Assembly: GCF_004342025.1 (NCBI RefSeq)
Contig: NZ_SLWN01000018.1
Coordinates: forward strand, 62,001 to 126,000
Reading direction: 5' to 3'
Source: Kribbella steppae
GTDB taxonomy: Bacteria; Actinomycetota; Actinomycetes; Propionibacteriales; Kribbellaceae
Length of the DNA: 64,000 bases
The notes under the pieces were generated by a model, which worked only from the letters and a program-made list of their open reading frames with translations, was not told where the DNA came from and made no database searches. Numbering within the stretch: the first letter of the stretch is position 1; each line of letters starts with the position of its first letter. The position numbers and the translations under genes were made by a program. Of this stretch, positions 34,008 through 43,411 are shown piece by piece.

Positions 34008-35033
34008 ATGAGAGCAATCAGGTACGTGCGAAGCGGCGATCCGTCTGTGCTCGAGTTGGTGGATCTGCCGATCCCTGACCCGGGGTACGGCGAGGTGCGT
34101 GTCCGCGTGGTGGTGTCCGGCGTGAATCCGACCGACTGGAAGTCACGCAGTGGCACATTCGGCGGAGCGCCGGCGGAGGCAACGACTCCGAACCACGACG
34201 GCGCCGGAGTCGTCGATGCGGTCGGCGGCGGTGTGAACGGCCTCAGCGTGGGCGACCGCGTCTGGGTCACCCTGGCCGGCGACGGACGACCGGCGGGCGG
34301 CACCGCGCAGGACTACACCGTCGTACCCGCTGAACGCGTCTTCCCACTGCCAGTCGGCGCGGACTTCGAGCTGGGCGCCGCCATCGGGATCCCGGCGATC
34401 ACCGCCCACCGAGCACTGACGGTCGGCGAGGACGGCCCAGCCCGGTTGACGCCGAATGCACTGGCCGGCCGAAAGATTCTGGTCGCAGGTGGCGCGGGTG
34501 CCGTGGGGAACGCGGCGATCCAACTCGCTCGGTGGGCGGGTGCGGAAGTCATCACGACCGTCAGCCAGGAGGCGAAGGCGCGGCTGGCGACGGCCGCCGG
34601 GGCACACCACGTGATCAACTACCGGCAGTCGGACCCGGCCGAGGCGATCAGGCGTATCGCTGCCGATGGCGTCGACCTCGTGGTCGAAGTCGCGGCGGGC
34701 GCCAACGCACAGCTCGACCTGGCCGTCCTCCGCCCGCGCGGGACGATCTCGATCTACGCGAACGACGGCGGCTCCCCGGTCGAGCTGGAGGTTGGGCGAA
34801 ACATGGGCCTCAACGCGCGCTACCAGTTCGTCCTGCTGTACACGGTCGGCTGGGACCGGATCACGGCCGCGGCCGCAGACATCAACCAGGCGATCGAGGA
34901 TGGCGCCCTCCGTGTCGGCGAGCAGGCCGGCCTCCCGCTCCACCGCTACTCGCTCGAAGACACAGCGGCCGCGCATGCCGCCGTGGAGAGCGGCATGGTC
35001 GGAAAAGTCCTGATCGCCGTCAATCCCACCTGA
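34008..35033 (+). CDS. Quinone oxidoreductase-like medium-chain reductase
   Basis: 341 residues from ATG 34008, which matches the usual family N-terminus (MRAIRYVRSGDPSVLELVDLP). The ribosome-binding-site-like AAGGAG lies only one base upstream, so ATG 33990 cannot be excluded. MDR superfamily, zinc-free: GroES-like domain with VSGVNPTDWKSRSG, NADPH-binding loop AGGAGAVGNAAIQLA. It reduces quinones or enones. Stand-alone. The region 33745-34007 before it shows nothing convincing. Confidence 0.87.
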   Translation: MRAIRYVRSGDPSVLELVDLPIPDPGYGEVRVRVVVSGVNPTDWKSRSGTFGGAPAEATTPNHDGAGVVDAVGGGVNGLSVGDRVWVTLAGDGRPAGGTAQDYTVVPAERVFPLPVGADFELGAAIGIPAITAHRALTVGEDGPARLTPNALAGRKILVAGGAGAVGNAAIQLARWAGAEVITTVSQEAKARLATAAGAHHVINYRQSDPAEAIRRIAADGVDLVVEVAAGANAQLDLAVLRPRGTISIYANDGGSPVELEVGRNMGLNARYQFVLLYTVGWDRITAAAADINQAIEDGALRVGEQAGLPLHRYSLEDTAAAHAAVESGMVGKVLIAVNPT

Positions 35034-35122
35034 ATCACCTCCCGCCCGCGGTCGTCGAGCGTGAACTCGTCGGGGGCGACTGGGCACCGTTGGCGAGGCG
35101 GTTCGTGCTCGGTTGTGCGCGC

Positions 35123-35170
35123 TACCATCGACGGGTGAGCATCCGCCGCCTCCTTACCGGGCCGCGCTGA
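35123..35170 (+). promoter_or_regulatory. leuS leader: -10 TACCAT and leaderless leader peptide with two Leu codons
   Basis: TACCAT (35123-35128) is a fair -10; six bases later GTG 35135 opens a 12-codon frame ending TGA 35168-35170, peptide fMSIRRLLTGPR with adjacent CTC CTT Leu codons. No Shine-Dalgarno is visible, which fits a leaderless start. The 3' end of the frame is strand 1 of a hairpin (35161-35171 with 35180-35190, one G-U pair). Confidence 0.55.
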
Positions 35171-35190
35171 CAGATTCCGGTCAGTGCGGC

Positions 35191-35229
35191 GAGCCCTCGT
35201 GGAGCAGTTCAGACTACGGGGGCTCTTTT
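35191..35229 (+). terminator. Intrinsic terminator (attenuator) before leuS
   Basis: GAGCCCTCGT (35191-35200) pairs with ACGGGGGCTC (35216-35225), ten pairs including one G-U, 15-base loop, followed immediately by TTTT (35226-35229). It lies between the leader peptide and the leuS ribosome binding site, the expected place for an attenuator. No equally clear antiterminator pairing was found by eye. Confidence 0.75.
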
Positions 35230-35260
35230 CGTGTCCGGGGCCGACCATGGAGCGACCACG

Positions 35261-38191
35261 ATGGGCGAAGTAGTCGACGGGACCACGGAGACACCGACGG
35301 CGGGTGTCCCTTCGCACCGCTACACCGCGGCGTTGGCCAGGCGGATCGAGACCGCCTGGCAGGAGCGGTGGGAGCGGGAGGGCACATTCCATGCCTCCAA
35401 CCCGACCGGCCCACTGTCCGACGGCTTCGACGAGGTCGCCGGCCGGCCGCGCCGCTACGTGCTGGACATGTTCCCGTACCCGAGCGGCGAGGGGCTGCAC
35501 GTCGGCCACCCGTTGGGATACATCGGTACCGACGTCTATGCCCGCTACCTGCGGATGTCCGGGGCCAACGTGCTGCACACGATGGGCTTCGACGCGTTCG
35601 GCCTGCCCGCCGAGCAGTACGCGGTGGAGACCGGGCAACACCCCCGAGACACCACCGAGGCCAACATCCGGACCTACCGGCGGCAACTGCGCCGACTGGG
35701 CCTGGGCCACGACCTGCGCCGCAGCGTTGCCACCACGGACGTCGACTTCTACCGCTGGACCCAATGGATCTTCCTGCGGATCTTCGACGCCTGGTACGAC
35801 CCGGCCGCGAGAAAGGCCCGCCCGGTCGCCGAGCTCTGGGCCGACTTGGACGCCCGGGCCCGGGAGCCGGCCGAGGGGACCAACCCGTTCGGCCGGCCGT
35901 GGCCCGAGCTGTCCACAGTGGAGCGCCGGCAGGTGGTGGACGCACACCGGCTGGCGTACCGATCGGATGCGGTCGTCAACTGGTGCCCAGGCCTCGGCAC
36001 CGTGCTGGCCAACGAGGAGGTCACCCCCGACGGCCGTAGCGAGCGCGGAAACTTCCAGGTCTACCGGCGGCCGCTGACTCAGTGGATGCTGCGGATCACC
36101 GCGTTCGCGGACCGGCTGATCGACGACCTGGACTCCGTCGACTGGCCGGAGTCGGTGGCCCAGATGCAGCGCAACTGGATCGGCCGGTCCGCCGGAGCTC
36201 GGGTCCGCTTCGGCTCGCCCGGTGGCGACGTCGAGGTCTTCACTACCCGACCGGACACACTGTTCGGCGCCACCTACCTGGTTCTGGCCCCGGAGCACCC
36301 GCTGGTGGACGAGGTAACGGCCGACCGGTGGCCGGACGGCGTACATCCGGAATGGACCGGGGGCGCAGCGACGCCGGGCAGGGCCGTGGCCGAGTACCGT
36401 AAGGCAGCCTCGCAGCGCTCAGAACTGGAGCGGCAGACCGAGGGCCGAGACAAGACCGGCGTCTTCACCGGGTCAACTGCGCTGAACCCGGTCAACGGAG
36501 AGCAGGTGCCGATCTTCGTCGCCGACTACGTGCTGATGGGGTACGGCAGCGGCGCGATCATGGCGGTGCCCGCACACGATCAGCGGGACCTGGAGTTCGC
36601 GCAGAAGTTCCATCTACCCGTCGTCAAGGTGGTCGAGCCGCCAGCCGAGTGGGACGAGCGGCACCGGATCGGCCGGGACACCCCGCCCGCCGAGTGGCCG
36701 GAGGCGTACGCCGGCGACGGCGTCCTGGTCGCCTCTGCGAACTCCGACGTCTCCCTGAACGGACTGGGCAAGGAGGAGGCGATCGCCCGGATCACAGCCT
36801 GGCTGCAGGTGCAGGGCCGGGGCGAGGCGGCGATCACGTACAAGCTGCGGGACTGGCTGTTCAGCCGACAGCGGTACTGGGGCGAGCCGTTCCCGATCGT
36901 GTACGACGAGCACGGGCTGCCGGTACCGCTACCCGAGTCGATGCTGCCGGTCGAACTGCCTGAGATGACGGACTTCTCGCCGCGTACGTACGACGGCCCG
37001 GACGCGGCCGACTCAGAGCCGGAGCCGCCGCTGTCCCGGCTGGCGGACTGGGTCGAGGTCGAGCTGGATCTGGGCGACGGGCTGAAGAAGTACCACCGCG
37101 AGACCAACACGATGCCGCAGTGGGCCGGTTCCTGCTGGTACGAGATCCGCTACCTGGACCCGGCCAACCGCGACCGCTTCGTCGACCCGGAGGTCGAGCG
37201 GTACTGGATGGGGCCGAACGCCGACAACCCGACCGGCGGCGTCGACCTGTACGTCGGCGGCGTCGAGCACGCCGTACTGCACCTGCTGTACGCGCGCTTC
37301 TGGCAGAAGGTGCTGTACGACCTGGGGCACGTGTCGGCGTCCGAGCCGTTCGCCCGGCTGTTCAACCAGGGCTACATCCAGGCCGCCGCGTACGCCGACG
37401 AGCGCGGCTTCTACGTGCCGGCGGCGCAGGTCACCGAGGTCGACGGCAGCTTCAGCTACGAGGGCCGGCCGGTCACCCGCGAGTTCGGCAAGATGGGGAA
37501 GAGCCTGAAGAACTCCGTCGCCCCGGATGAGATGTACGCCGAGTACGGCGCGGACACGCTGCGGCTGTACGAGATGTTCACTGGGCCGCTGGAGCAGTCC
37601 CGGCCGTGGGACAACAAGGCGGTCATCGGTGTCTACCGGCTACTCCAGCGGGTCTGGCGCAACGTCGTCGACGAGGAGACCGGTTCGCCGCGGGTCTCTT
37701 CGGACCCGGCCGACGAGGAGACCCGGCGGCAGCTGCACCGGACCATCGCGGCCGTGCGCGAGGGCATGGAGACGCTGCGCTTCAACACCGCGATCGCCCG
37801 CATCACCGAGCTGAACAACCACCTGACCACGCGATGGGGTGCGGCCGGAGGAGCACCGCGGGAGGTCGTCGAGCCACTGCTGCTGATGCTGGCCCCTCTT
37901 GCGCCGCACGTCGCCGAGGAGCTGTGGTCGCGGCTGGGGCATGCAGGGTCGCTGGCGTGGGAGACCTTCCCGGTCGCCGACCCGACCCTGCTGACGACTG
38001 AGACGGTGGAGATCGCGGTGCAGGTGAACGGCAAGGTGCGGGCGACGACCGTGCTGCCTGCCGACGCCGACAGGGCGAGCACCGTGGCGCTGGTGCTGGC
38101 CGACGCTCAGGTGGTCCGCGTGCTGGCCGACGCCCAGGTCCAGCGGGTGATCGTGGTGCCCGGGCGGCTCGTCAACATCGTCACCGGGTAA
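35261..38191 (+). CDS. leuS: Leucyl-tRNA synthetase
   Basis: 976 residues from ATG 35261 with GGAG eight bases upstream; GTG 35231 would start right at the terminator end. Class I synthetase motifs: HVGH at 80-83 (HIGH), KMGKS at about 744-748 (KMSKS variant). The connective editing domain keeps the Thr-rich FTTRPDTLFGATYLVL segment and the GTGAI-like MGYGSGAIMAVPAHD. A C-terminal tRNA-binding domain ends in VIVVPGRLVNIVTG. The size is typical for actinobacterial enzymes. Probably the housekeeping gene, controlled by the leader upstream. Confidence 0.96.
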   Translation: MGEVVDGTTETPTAGVPSHRYTAALARRIETAWQERWEREGTFHASNPTGPLSDGFDEVAGRPRRYVLDMFPYPSGEGLHVGHPLGYIGTDVYARYLRMSGANVLHTMGFDAFGLPAEQYAVETGQHPRDTTEANIRTYRRQLRRLGLGHDLRRSVATTDVDFYRWTQWIFLRIFDAWYDPAARKARPVAELWADLDARAREPAEGTNPFGRPWPELSTVERRQVVDAHRLAYRSDAVVNWCPGLGTVLANEEVTPDGRSERGNFQVYRRPLTQWMLRITAFADRLIDDLDSVDWPESVAQMQRNWIGRSAGARVRFGSPGGDVEVFTTRPDTLFGATYLVLAPEHPLVDEVTADRWPDGVHPEWTGGAATPGRAVAEYRKAASQRSELERQTEGRDKTGVFTGSTALNPVNGEQVPIFVADYVLMGYGSGAIMAVPAHDQRDLEFAQKFHLPVVKVVEPPAEWDERHRIGRDTPPAEWPEAYAGDGVLVASANSDVSLNGLGKEEAIARITAWLQVQGRGEAAITYKLRDWLFSRQRYWGEPFPIVYDEHGLPVPLPESMLPVELPEMTDFSPRTYDGPDAADSEPEPPLSRLADWVEVELDLGDGLKKYHRETNTMPQWAGSCWYEIRYLDPANRDRFVDPEVERYWMGPNADNPTGGVDLYVGGVEHAVLHLLYARFWQKVLYDLGHVSASEPFARLFNQGYIQAAAYADERGFYVPAAQVTEVDGSFSYEGRPVTREFGKMGKSLKNSVAPDEMYAEYGADTLRLYEMFTGPLEQSRPWDNKAVIGVYRLLQRVWRNVVDEETGSPRVSSDPADEETRRQLHRTIAAVREGMETLRFNTAIARITELNNHLTTRWGAAGGAPREVVEPLLLMLAPLAPHVAEELWSRLGHAGSLAWETFPVADPTLLTTETVEIAVQVNGKVRATTVLPADADRASTVALVLADAQVVRVLADAQVQRVIVVPGRLVNIVTG

Positions 38192-38321
38192 CCGCGGCCG
38201 GCCCCAAAATGGCTGGTGGTAATCGCGAGACAGCGAATCGAAACAACCCGAGAGCGGCTCGTGCCCGCGGAGGATGGGCGCGTAGTCTCGGGAAGGTCGT
38301 GATTCGTGCCAGGGGGACACA

Positions 38322-39920
38322 ATGAGCCAGCCAGCGACCCATTCCGAACACCCCGATCACATCGATGCCGCCGTACTGAAGATCGCCGGTGTCGTCGTAT
38401 TGGGCGCGATCATGTCGATCCTCGACATCACCGTGGTCAACGTCGCCTTGCCGACCTTCCAGGACGAGTTCGGCTCGCCCGACAACCCTGTCACCTACTC
38501 CCATGTCGCCTGGACGGTCACTGCGTACACGCTCGCGCTCGCGACCGTGATTCCGCTGACCGGATGGGCGGCTGACCGGTTCGGCACCAAGCGGCTCTAC
38601 ATGACCGCGATCTTCCTCTTCACCGCCGGGTCCGCTCTCTGTGCCACCGCGTCGAGCATCGACATGCTCATCGCCTTCCGCGTCCTGCAGGGACTGGGTG
38701 GCGGCATGCTGATGCCACTCGGCATGACGATCATGACCCGGGCCGCGGGGCCACACCGGATGGGACGGCTGATGGCCATCCTCGGGGTGCCCATGCTGCT
38801 CGGCCCGATCCTGGGACCGATCCTGGGCGGCTGGCTGATCCAGGTGGCGAGCTGGCACTGGATCTTCCTCATCAACGTACCGCTTGGCGCGTTCGCCCTG
38901 ATCTACGCCTGGTTCGCGCTGGCCAAAGACAGCCCAGAGCGCTCGGAGTCGCTCGACGTCGTCGGAGTGTTGCTGATGTCCCCCGGTCTCGCCTTGTTCC
39001 TCTTCGGCGTGTCCTCCCTGCCCGCCGAGAACGGTGACTTCACTGCCCCACGGGTATGGGTCTCGATGCTGGCCGGGGTGCTGCTGATGGCCGCGTTCGT
39101 CTGGCACTCCTTCCGGCCGGAGCACCCCTTGCTCGACCTCCGGCTGTTCCGCAACCGCAACCTCACCGTCTCGATCATCACGATGTTCCTGTTCGCCGCG
39201 GCGTTCTTCGGCGGGCTGCTGCTGGTGCCCACCTATTTCCAGCAGGTCCGCGGCGAGTCCACGCTGCAGGCGGGTCTCCTGGTGGCGCCGCAGGGACTCG
39301 GCGCCATGGTGACCATGCCGATCGCCGGGAGGCTCGTGGACAAGGTGCCGGTGGGCCGGATCGTGCCCGTCGGGCTCATCCTGATCGTCATTGGCATGTT
39401 CGGCCTGACCCAGCTCACGGCGACGACGCCGTACCCCCAGATCATCGCCATGCTGGTCGTGATGGGCTTCGGGATGGGCGCCACGATGATGCCGTTGTTC
39501 ACCTCGGCGCTGAAGACGCTCTCCCGCCCTCAGGTCGCGCGCGGCTCCACCCTGCTGAACATCACCCAGCAGATCGCCTCCTCCTGCGGCGTCGCGACGA
39601 TGTCGGTCATCCTCACCAATCAGCTCAACGACTCGCCGATCATCCCCGGTACGCAGAACGTCCCCGGGCTGGGCGAAGGCCTCCGCGAGACCCAAGCGGC
39701 CATCCTGTCCAACACTCAGCCGGCGAGCCTCGCCCCGCTCCATATCGACCCCGCCGCGATCGCGAGCGGGCTGGTCGACGCCGCCGCGGCGTTCGCACAC
39801 ACCTTCTGGGTCGCCTGGGTGCTGGTAGCCCTCACCTTGATACCGGCCCTCATGCTCCCCCGCAAACGCGAGAAGACACCCCTCGTCGACAAGGGCGCCC
39901 CGCCCGCGGTAGTCGACTGA
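38322..39920 (+). CDS. MFS multidrug exporter, DHA2/EmrB type
   Basis: 532 residues from ATG 38322 after AGGGGGACACA. Fourteen helices are readable; motif A GWAADRFGTKRLYM follows TM2; LGGGMLMPLGMTIMTRAAG and GPILGPILGGWL correspond to the TM4-TM5 motifs of EmrB-like pumps. The long extracytoplasmic loop before the last helix contains SPIIPGTQNVPGLGEG. No dedicated regulator is adjacent. The tail is charged. Confidence 0.92.
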   Translation: MSQPATHSEHPDHIDAAVLKIAGVVVLGAIMSILDITVVNVALPTFQDEFGSPDNPVTYSHVAWTVTAYTLALATVIPLTGWAADRFGTKRLYMTAIFLFTAGSALCATASSIDMLIAFRVLQGLGGGMLMPLGMTIMTRAAGPHRMGRLMAILGVPMLLGPILGPILGGWLIQVASWHWIFLINVPLGAFALIYAWFALAKDSPERSESLDVVGVLLMSPGLALFLFGVSSLPAENGDFTAPRVWVSMLAGVLLMAAFVWHSFRPEHPLLDLRLFRNRNLTVSIITMFLFAAAFFGGLLLVPTYFQQVRGESTLQAGLLVAPQGLGAMVTMPIAGRLVDKVPVGRIVPVGLILIVIGMFGLTQLTATTPYPQIIAMLVVMGFGMGATMMPLFTSALKTLSRPQVARGSTLLNITQQIASSCGVATMSVILTNQLNDSPIIPGTQNVPGLGEGLRETQAAILSNTQPASLAPLHIDPAAIASGLVDAAAAFAHTFWVAWVLVALTLIPALMLPRKREKTPLVDKGAPPAVVD

Positions 39921-39964
39921 CCGCGGCAGTCGGATCGGCCCACGACTCGTCCGACTGACCGCGG
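39914..39964. repeat. 13-bp direct repeat flanking the MFS stop
   Basis: CGACTGACCGCGG occurs at 39914-39926 and 39952-39964. In the same frame as the MFS gene after its stop, the text continues with GETLDTGG-like sequence, a hydrophobic run (VGIAVPAVLGIASLIG) and RKRTVRR, without a start codon. This resembles a cell-wall sorting tail and could be a relic, but may be chance. The remaining gap 39965-40345 holds the operon promoter described next. Confidence 0.35.
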
Positions 39965-40236
39965 GGTTGCATCGCCGGTCCACGTCACGGCCTCACGTCG
40001 CGAGACCCTCGACACCGGAGGAGCGTTACCGGTCGGGATCGCTGTGCCTGCAGTGCTGGGGATCGCGAGCCTGATCGGCCGGAAGAGGACCGTACGCCGA
40101 GGCTCGGGGAGTAGCTCTGAGCGAGAACCGGGTCGTCGCCATGCCGGACAGATTATCCGGCTCTCACGGACTCACACGGCTCTTCAATCCCTCCCGCGTA
40201 TGTAGCACCTGTTTCAGAGGAAAATCTGCTCGAGCC

Positions 40237-40292
40237 ATTGACAGCGGTTTTCGACGGTCCTAGCTTCGAGCGATATACAGCATTCGCATATC
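40237..40292 (+). promoter_or_regulatory. Promoter/operator of the importer-amidase operon
   Basis: TTGACA at about 40239-40244 is a perfect -35 candidate, but the -10 around 40262 is weak. ATATACAGCAT at 40273-40283 and GCATAT at 40287-40292 match the palindrome ATATGC-T-GCATAT (47640-47652) of the operon's own GntR regulator at 10 of 13 positions, so this is probably its target. Confidence 0.5.
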
Positions 40293-40345
40293 ACAGGTCT
40301 CTCGCGATCCACTCCCCTGACTGGCCCTGTCCCTAAGGAGCACCT

Positions 40346-41320
40346 ATGAATGCCGGACTCCCCCACCGTTCCTGGCGCCGCAGCCTGATGGTCGCCGTCG
40401 CCGCTCTCTGCGCGACCGCACTCGCTGCCTGCGGCGGCGGCTCCAGCGCCGGCACCGACAGTGCGGCCGGCGGCGGCGAAGCAGTCACCATCCAGGCCGC
40501 CACCGGAGCAGTCGAGCTGCCCAAGCCCGCCGTTCGCGTCGCCGTGATGCAGTGGCAGTTCCTCGAGAACCTGCTCGCGCTGGGAGTCCAGCCGGTGATG
40601 ATCGCCGACGAGCAGCAACCGGGCAGCGGCAACCCGATGCCGCCGCAGTTCGAGGGCAAACTCGGCAAGTACACGTCGCTCGGCAGCCGGATCTCGCCGA
40701 ACCTCGAGGTGCTGTCGGCCGAGCCGATCGACCTCATCGTCGCCGACAAGTCCGAGCATTTGAAGGACTACGAGCAGTTCTCCCAGATCGCACCGACGCT
40801 GATCCTCGATACCTCGAGCTGGACCGACTTCTACACGAATCTGCAGAAACTCGGTCAGGCAGTCGGAAAGGCCGACAAGGCGGCCGAGGTCGAGAAGAGC
40901 CTCAAACACTCCATCGCCGCGGGGAAGACCAAGCTCAGTGCCGCGGCTGCCAAGCGGGTGCTGATCGGCGTGCCGACACCTGACAAGTTCTTCGCGTTCA
41001 CAGCCAACTCACTGCAAGCCGGAGTACTCGCCGAGCTCGGGCTGACCTATTCCTACAAGGAGGTCGCCGGCAAACTCAGCGATCAGGCCCCGCTCGAGTC
41101 GCTGGCGCAGACCAAAGCGGACGTCATGTTCCTGACGGTGGATCCGGGCTCGCCGGTCGTCACCGACACCTGGAAGGGCAACTCCCTGTGGGATTCGATC
41201 CCAGCAGTTCAGGCCAACCAGGTCCACACCGTCGACCGCGGCATTTGGTCAGTGGGCCGCGGCGCACTCTCGGTGCCGATGATGGTTCAGCAGACGGTCG
41301 ACGCCTTCGCCAAGGGCTGA
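40346..41320 (+). CDS. Siderophore/metal-type ABC substrate-binding lipoprotein
   Basis: 324 residues from ATG 40346 with AAGGAG upstream. Lipobox LAAC places the lipidated Cys at 29, preceded by a twin-Arg-rich N-terminus. Fold of the FecB/FepB (periplasmic binding type III) family: VAVMQWQFLENLLALGVQPV, ISPNLEVLSAEPIDLIVADKS, IAPTLIL, and the C-terminal WDSIPAVQANQVHTVDRGIWSVG. Usual ligands are ferric siderophores, heme or cobalamin. First gene of a coupled operon that unusually contains three amide hydrolases, so the ligand may be an amide-rich chelator. Confidence 0.9.
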   Translation: MNAGLPHRSWRRSLMVAVAALCATALAACGGGSSAGTDSAAGGGEAVTIQAATGAVELPKPAVRVAVMQWQFLENLLALGVQPVMIADEQQPGSGNPMPPQFEGKLGKYTSLGSRISPNLEVLSAEPIDLIVADKSEHLKDYEQFSQIAPTLILDTSSWTDFYTNLQKLGQAVGKADKAAEVEKSLKHSIAAGKTKLSAAAAKRVLIGVPTPDKFFAFTANSLQAGVLAELGLTYSYKEVAGKLSDQAPLESLAQTKADVMFLTVDPGSPVVTDTWKGNSLWDSIPAVQANQVHTVDRGIWSVGRGALSVPMMVQQTVDAFAKG

Positions 41321-41324
41321 CCCG

Positions 41325-42371
41325 ATGCAAACGACAGCCGAGGCACCGGTTCGTGACGGAGCCGATCGGGTGCGGCCACTCGGGATCCCCATCGGCACCG
41401 GCGTACTCGTCCTGCTGGTCATGTCCGCGCTCAGTCTGATGGTCGGCGCCACCAGTACCGCATCACCCGGCGAGGTGGTCCGTGCCCTCACCGGCCATGC
41501 CGACCCACAGCTCACCGCCGCCGTGCAGAGTCTCCGGCTGCCGCGGACGGTGCTGGCGCTGCTGATCGGTGCCGGGCTTGCGGTCGCCGGCGCACTGATC
41601 CAGGGCGTCACCCGCAACCCGATCGTCGAGCCGTCGATCATCGGCGTCAACTCCGGCGCAGCACTGGCGGTGGCCTTGGTGACGTACACAGCAGGCGCCG
41701 CCAGCCTCCGGCTCGGAGGCATCAACCTGATGCCGTTTGTCGCCTTCGCCGGAGCCTCCGCCGCCGCCGCGCTGGTGTTCGTGATCGTGGCCGGTGTCGA
41801 CATGACACCCGGACGGGTGGCATTGGCCGGGGTCACCGTGGCGCTGCTCGCGAACGCGCTGGTGATGAGCGTCGTGGTGCTCAACGACAACGCGGTGCAG
41901 TTCCTGCTCCGCTATCTGGTCGGCGGCGTCGACGGCGCCAGCTGGACCAGCGTTCGAACCCTGCTGCCCTACAGCGTGATCGGGCTCGGATGCGCCTTCC
42001 TGCTGGCGAAATCGGTGACCGTGCTGTCTCTCGGCGACGATGTGGCCCGCGGCCTCGGTCTCCCGGTCGAACGCGTCCGGCTGCAGTCTCTGGCACTGGT
42101 CGTGGTGCTCGCCGGCGTGGCCGTCGCGGTCGCCGGACCGATCGCGATGGTCGGACTGCTGGTTCCGCACATGGCCCGCTGGTCTGTTGGCACGTCGTAC
42201 CTTCGGGTCTTCGGCTTCAGCATCGTGTACGGCGGTGTCCTGCTGGTCGGAGCGGATGTCGTCAGCCGGGTCGTCGTCCCCACGACGGAGATCCCGGTCG
42301 GCGTGCTGACCGCAGTACTCGGCACGCCGTACTTCATCTACCTGGCCCGGCGCGGAAGGGGTGTCGTATGA
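41325..42371 (+). CDS. FecCD-family ABC permease (first)
   Basis: 348 residues, about ten transmembrane helices. Family blocks: LRLPRTVLALLIGAGLAVAGALIQGVTRNPIVEPSIIGVNSGA (LPR and NP(L/I) motifs) and GPIAMVGLLVPHMAR, the coupling helix region. It begins four bases after the binding-protein stop and overlaps the next permease start as ATGA, showing translational coupling. Forms the channel with the second permease. Confidence 0.93.
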   Translation: MQTTAEAPVRDGADRVRPLGIPIGTGVLVLLVMSALSLMVGATSTASPGEVVRALTGHADPQLTAAVQSLRLPRTVLALLIGAGLAVAGALIQGVTRNPIVEPSIIGVNSGAALAVALVTYTAGAASLRLGGINLMPFVAFAGASAAAALVFVIVAGVDMTPGRVALAGVTVALLANALVMSVVVLNDNAVQFLLRYLVGGVDGASWTSVRTLLPYSVIGLGCAFLLAKSVTVLSLGDDVARGLGLPVERVRLQSLALVVVLAGVAVAVAGPIAMVGLLVPHMARWSVGTSYLRVFGFSIVYGGVLLVGADVVSRVVVPTTEIPVGVLTAVLGTPYFIYLARRGRGVV

Positions 42372-43411
42372 CCGTCCTGACCGAAGTGTTGCCGTCAGCC
42401 ACAATCATTCGTCGGGTCGCGTACCGCCGCCGGCTGGTGGTCGTCGGCCTGCTGGCTCTGGTGGTCGTCGCGTCGGTGGTCAGCATCGGCATCGGCGCCG
42501 TACAGATCGACCTCAGCCGGATCCTCCGCGCGCTGACCGGGACGGGCACGCTCGCGGACCACCGTATCGTGGTCGGATTCCGGCTGCCGCGCATCCTGGT
42601 GGGCCTGTGTGTCGGGGCAGGGCTCGCGGTGTCTGGCGTGATCCTGCAAGCCGTGACCCGCAACCCGCTGGCCTCCCCTGCCGTGGTCGGCGTGAACGGC
42701 GGCGCGGGCCTGGCCGCGCTGCTCGTGCTGAGCTTCTCCAGCAGCGCAGCAGCGATCTGGCAGGTGCCGGCCGCTGCGTTCGCCGGCGCCGCGCTCGCCG
42801 GCGGATTGACCTACCTGTTGTCCCGGCGGGACGGCATCGTGAATCCAGGTCGGCTGGCGCTGATCGGTGTCGCGTTCGGTGGCTTCTCGCTGGCGCTGAT
42901 CCAGTTGATCATCGTCACCACCTCGTTCACCGGCGACGTCCAGGCCGCGCTGCGCTGGTTGATCGGCAGCCTGTGGGGCCGTACCTGGCTCCACGTCGAG
43001 CAGGTGGCGCCGTGGACCCTGGTACTGATCCCGTTGGCCTGGTTCCTGGCCGACCAGCTCAACATCCTCGGGCTCGGCGACGACGTGCCGCGGGCGCTGG
43101 GCTCTCGGTTGGAGGCGCTCAAGCTCGGACTGCTCGCGATCGCCGTCGCGCTGGCCGGATCCGCGGTCGCCGTCGGCGGCACGATCGCGTTCGTCGGCCT
43201 GCTCGCACCGCACCTCTGCCGTCGGCTGGTCGGGCCCGGCCACCGCCTCCTGATCCCTGCCTCGGCCTGCATCGGGGCGTTGCTGGTCGTCGTCGCCGAC
43301 GCACTCGGCCGCGCGATCCTGCCGCCGGCGGAGATCCCCGTCGGCCTGTTCACTGCGGTGCTCGGGGCGCCGTACTTCCTGCTTCAGCTCCGGAAGGGGA
43401 TGCACGCATGA
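42368..43411 (+). CDS. FecCD-family ABC permease (second)
   Basis: 347 residues from ATG 42368, overlapping the previous stop by four bases; the much longer upstream frame is a shadow. Ten helices with FRLPRILVGLCVGAGLAVSGVILQAVTRNPLASPAVVGVNGG and GGTIAFVGLLAPHLCRRLVG. Overlaps the ATPase gene by four bases. Confidence 0.93.
   Translation: MTVLTEVLPSATIIRRVAYRRRLVVVGLLALVVVASVVSIGIGAVQIDLSRILRALTGTGTLADHRIVVGFRLPRILVGLCVGAGLAVSGVILQAVTRNPLASPAVVGVNGGAGLAALLVLSFSSSAAAIWQVPAAAFAGAALAGGLTYLLSRRDGIVNPGRLALIGVAFGGFSLALIQLIIVTTSFTGDVQAALRWLIGSLWGRTWLHVEQVAPWTLVLIPLAWFLADQLNILGLGDDVPRALGSRLEALKLGLLAIAVALAGSAVAVGGTIAFVGLLAPHLCRRLVGPGHRLLIPASACIGALLVVVADALGRAILPPAEIPVGLFTAVLGAPYFLLQLRKGMHA

Noticed and set aside
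33863..34078. 71-residue frame before the quinone oxidoreductase gene
   Set aside because: Overlaps the start of a real gene in another frame; no recognisable domain.
35034..35260. T-box riboswitch in the leuS leader
   Set aside because: No T-box core sequence (AGGGTGGNACC-like) or stem I pattern was found; the leader-peptide plus terminator explains the structure better.
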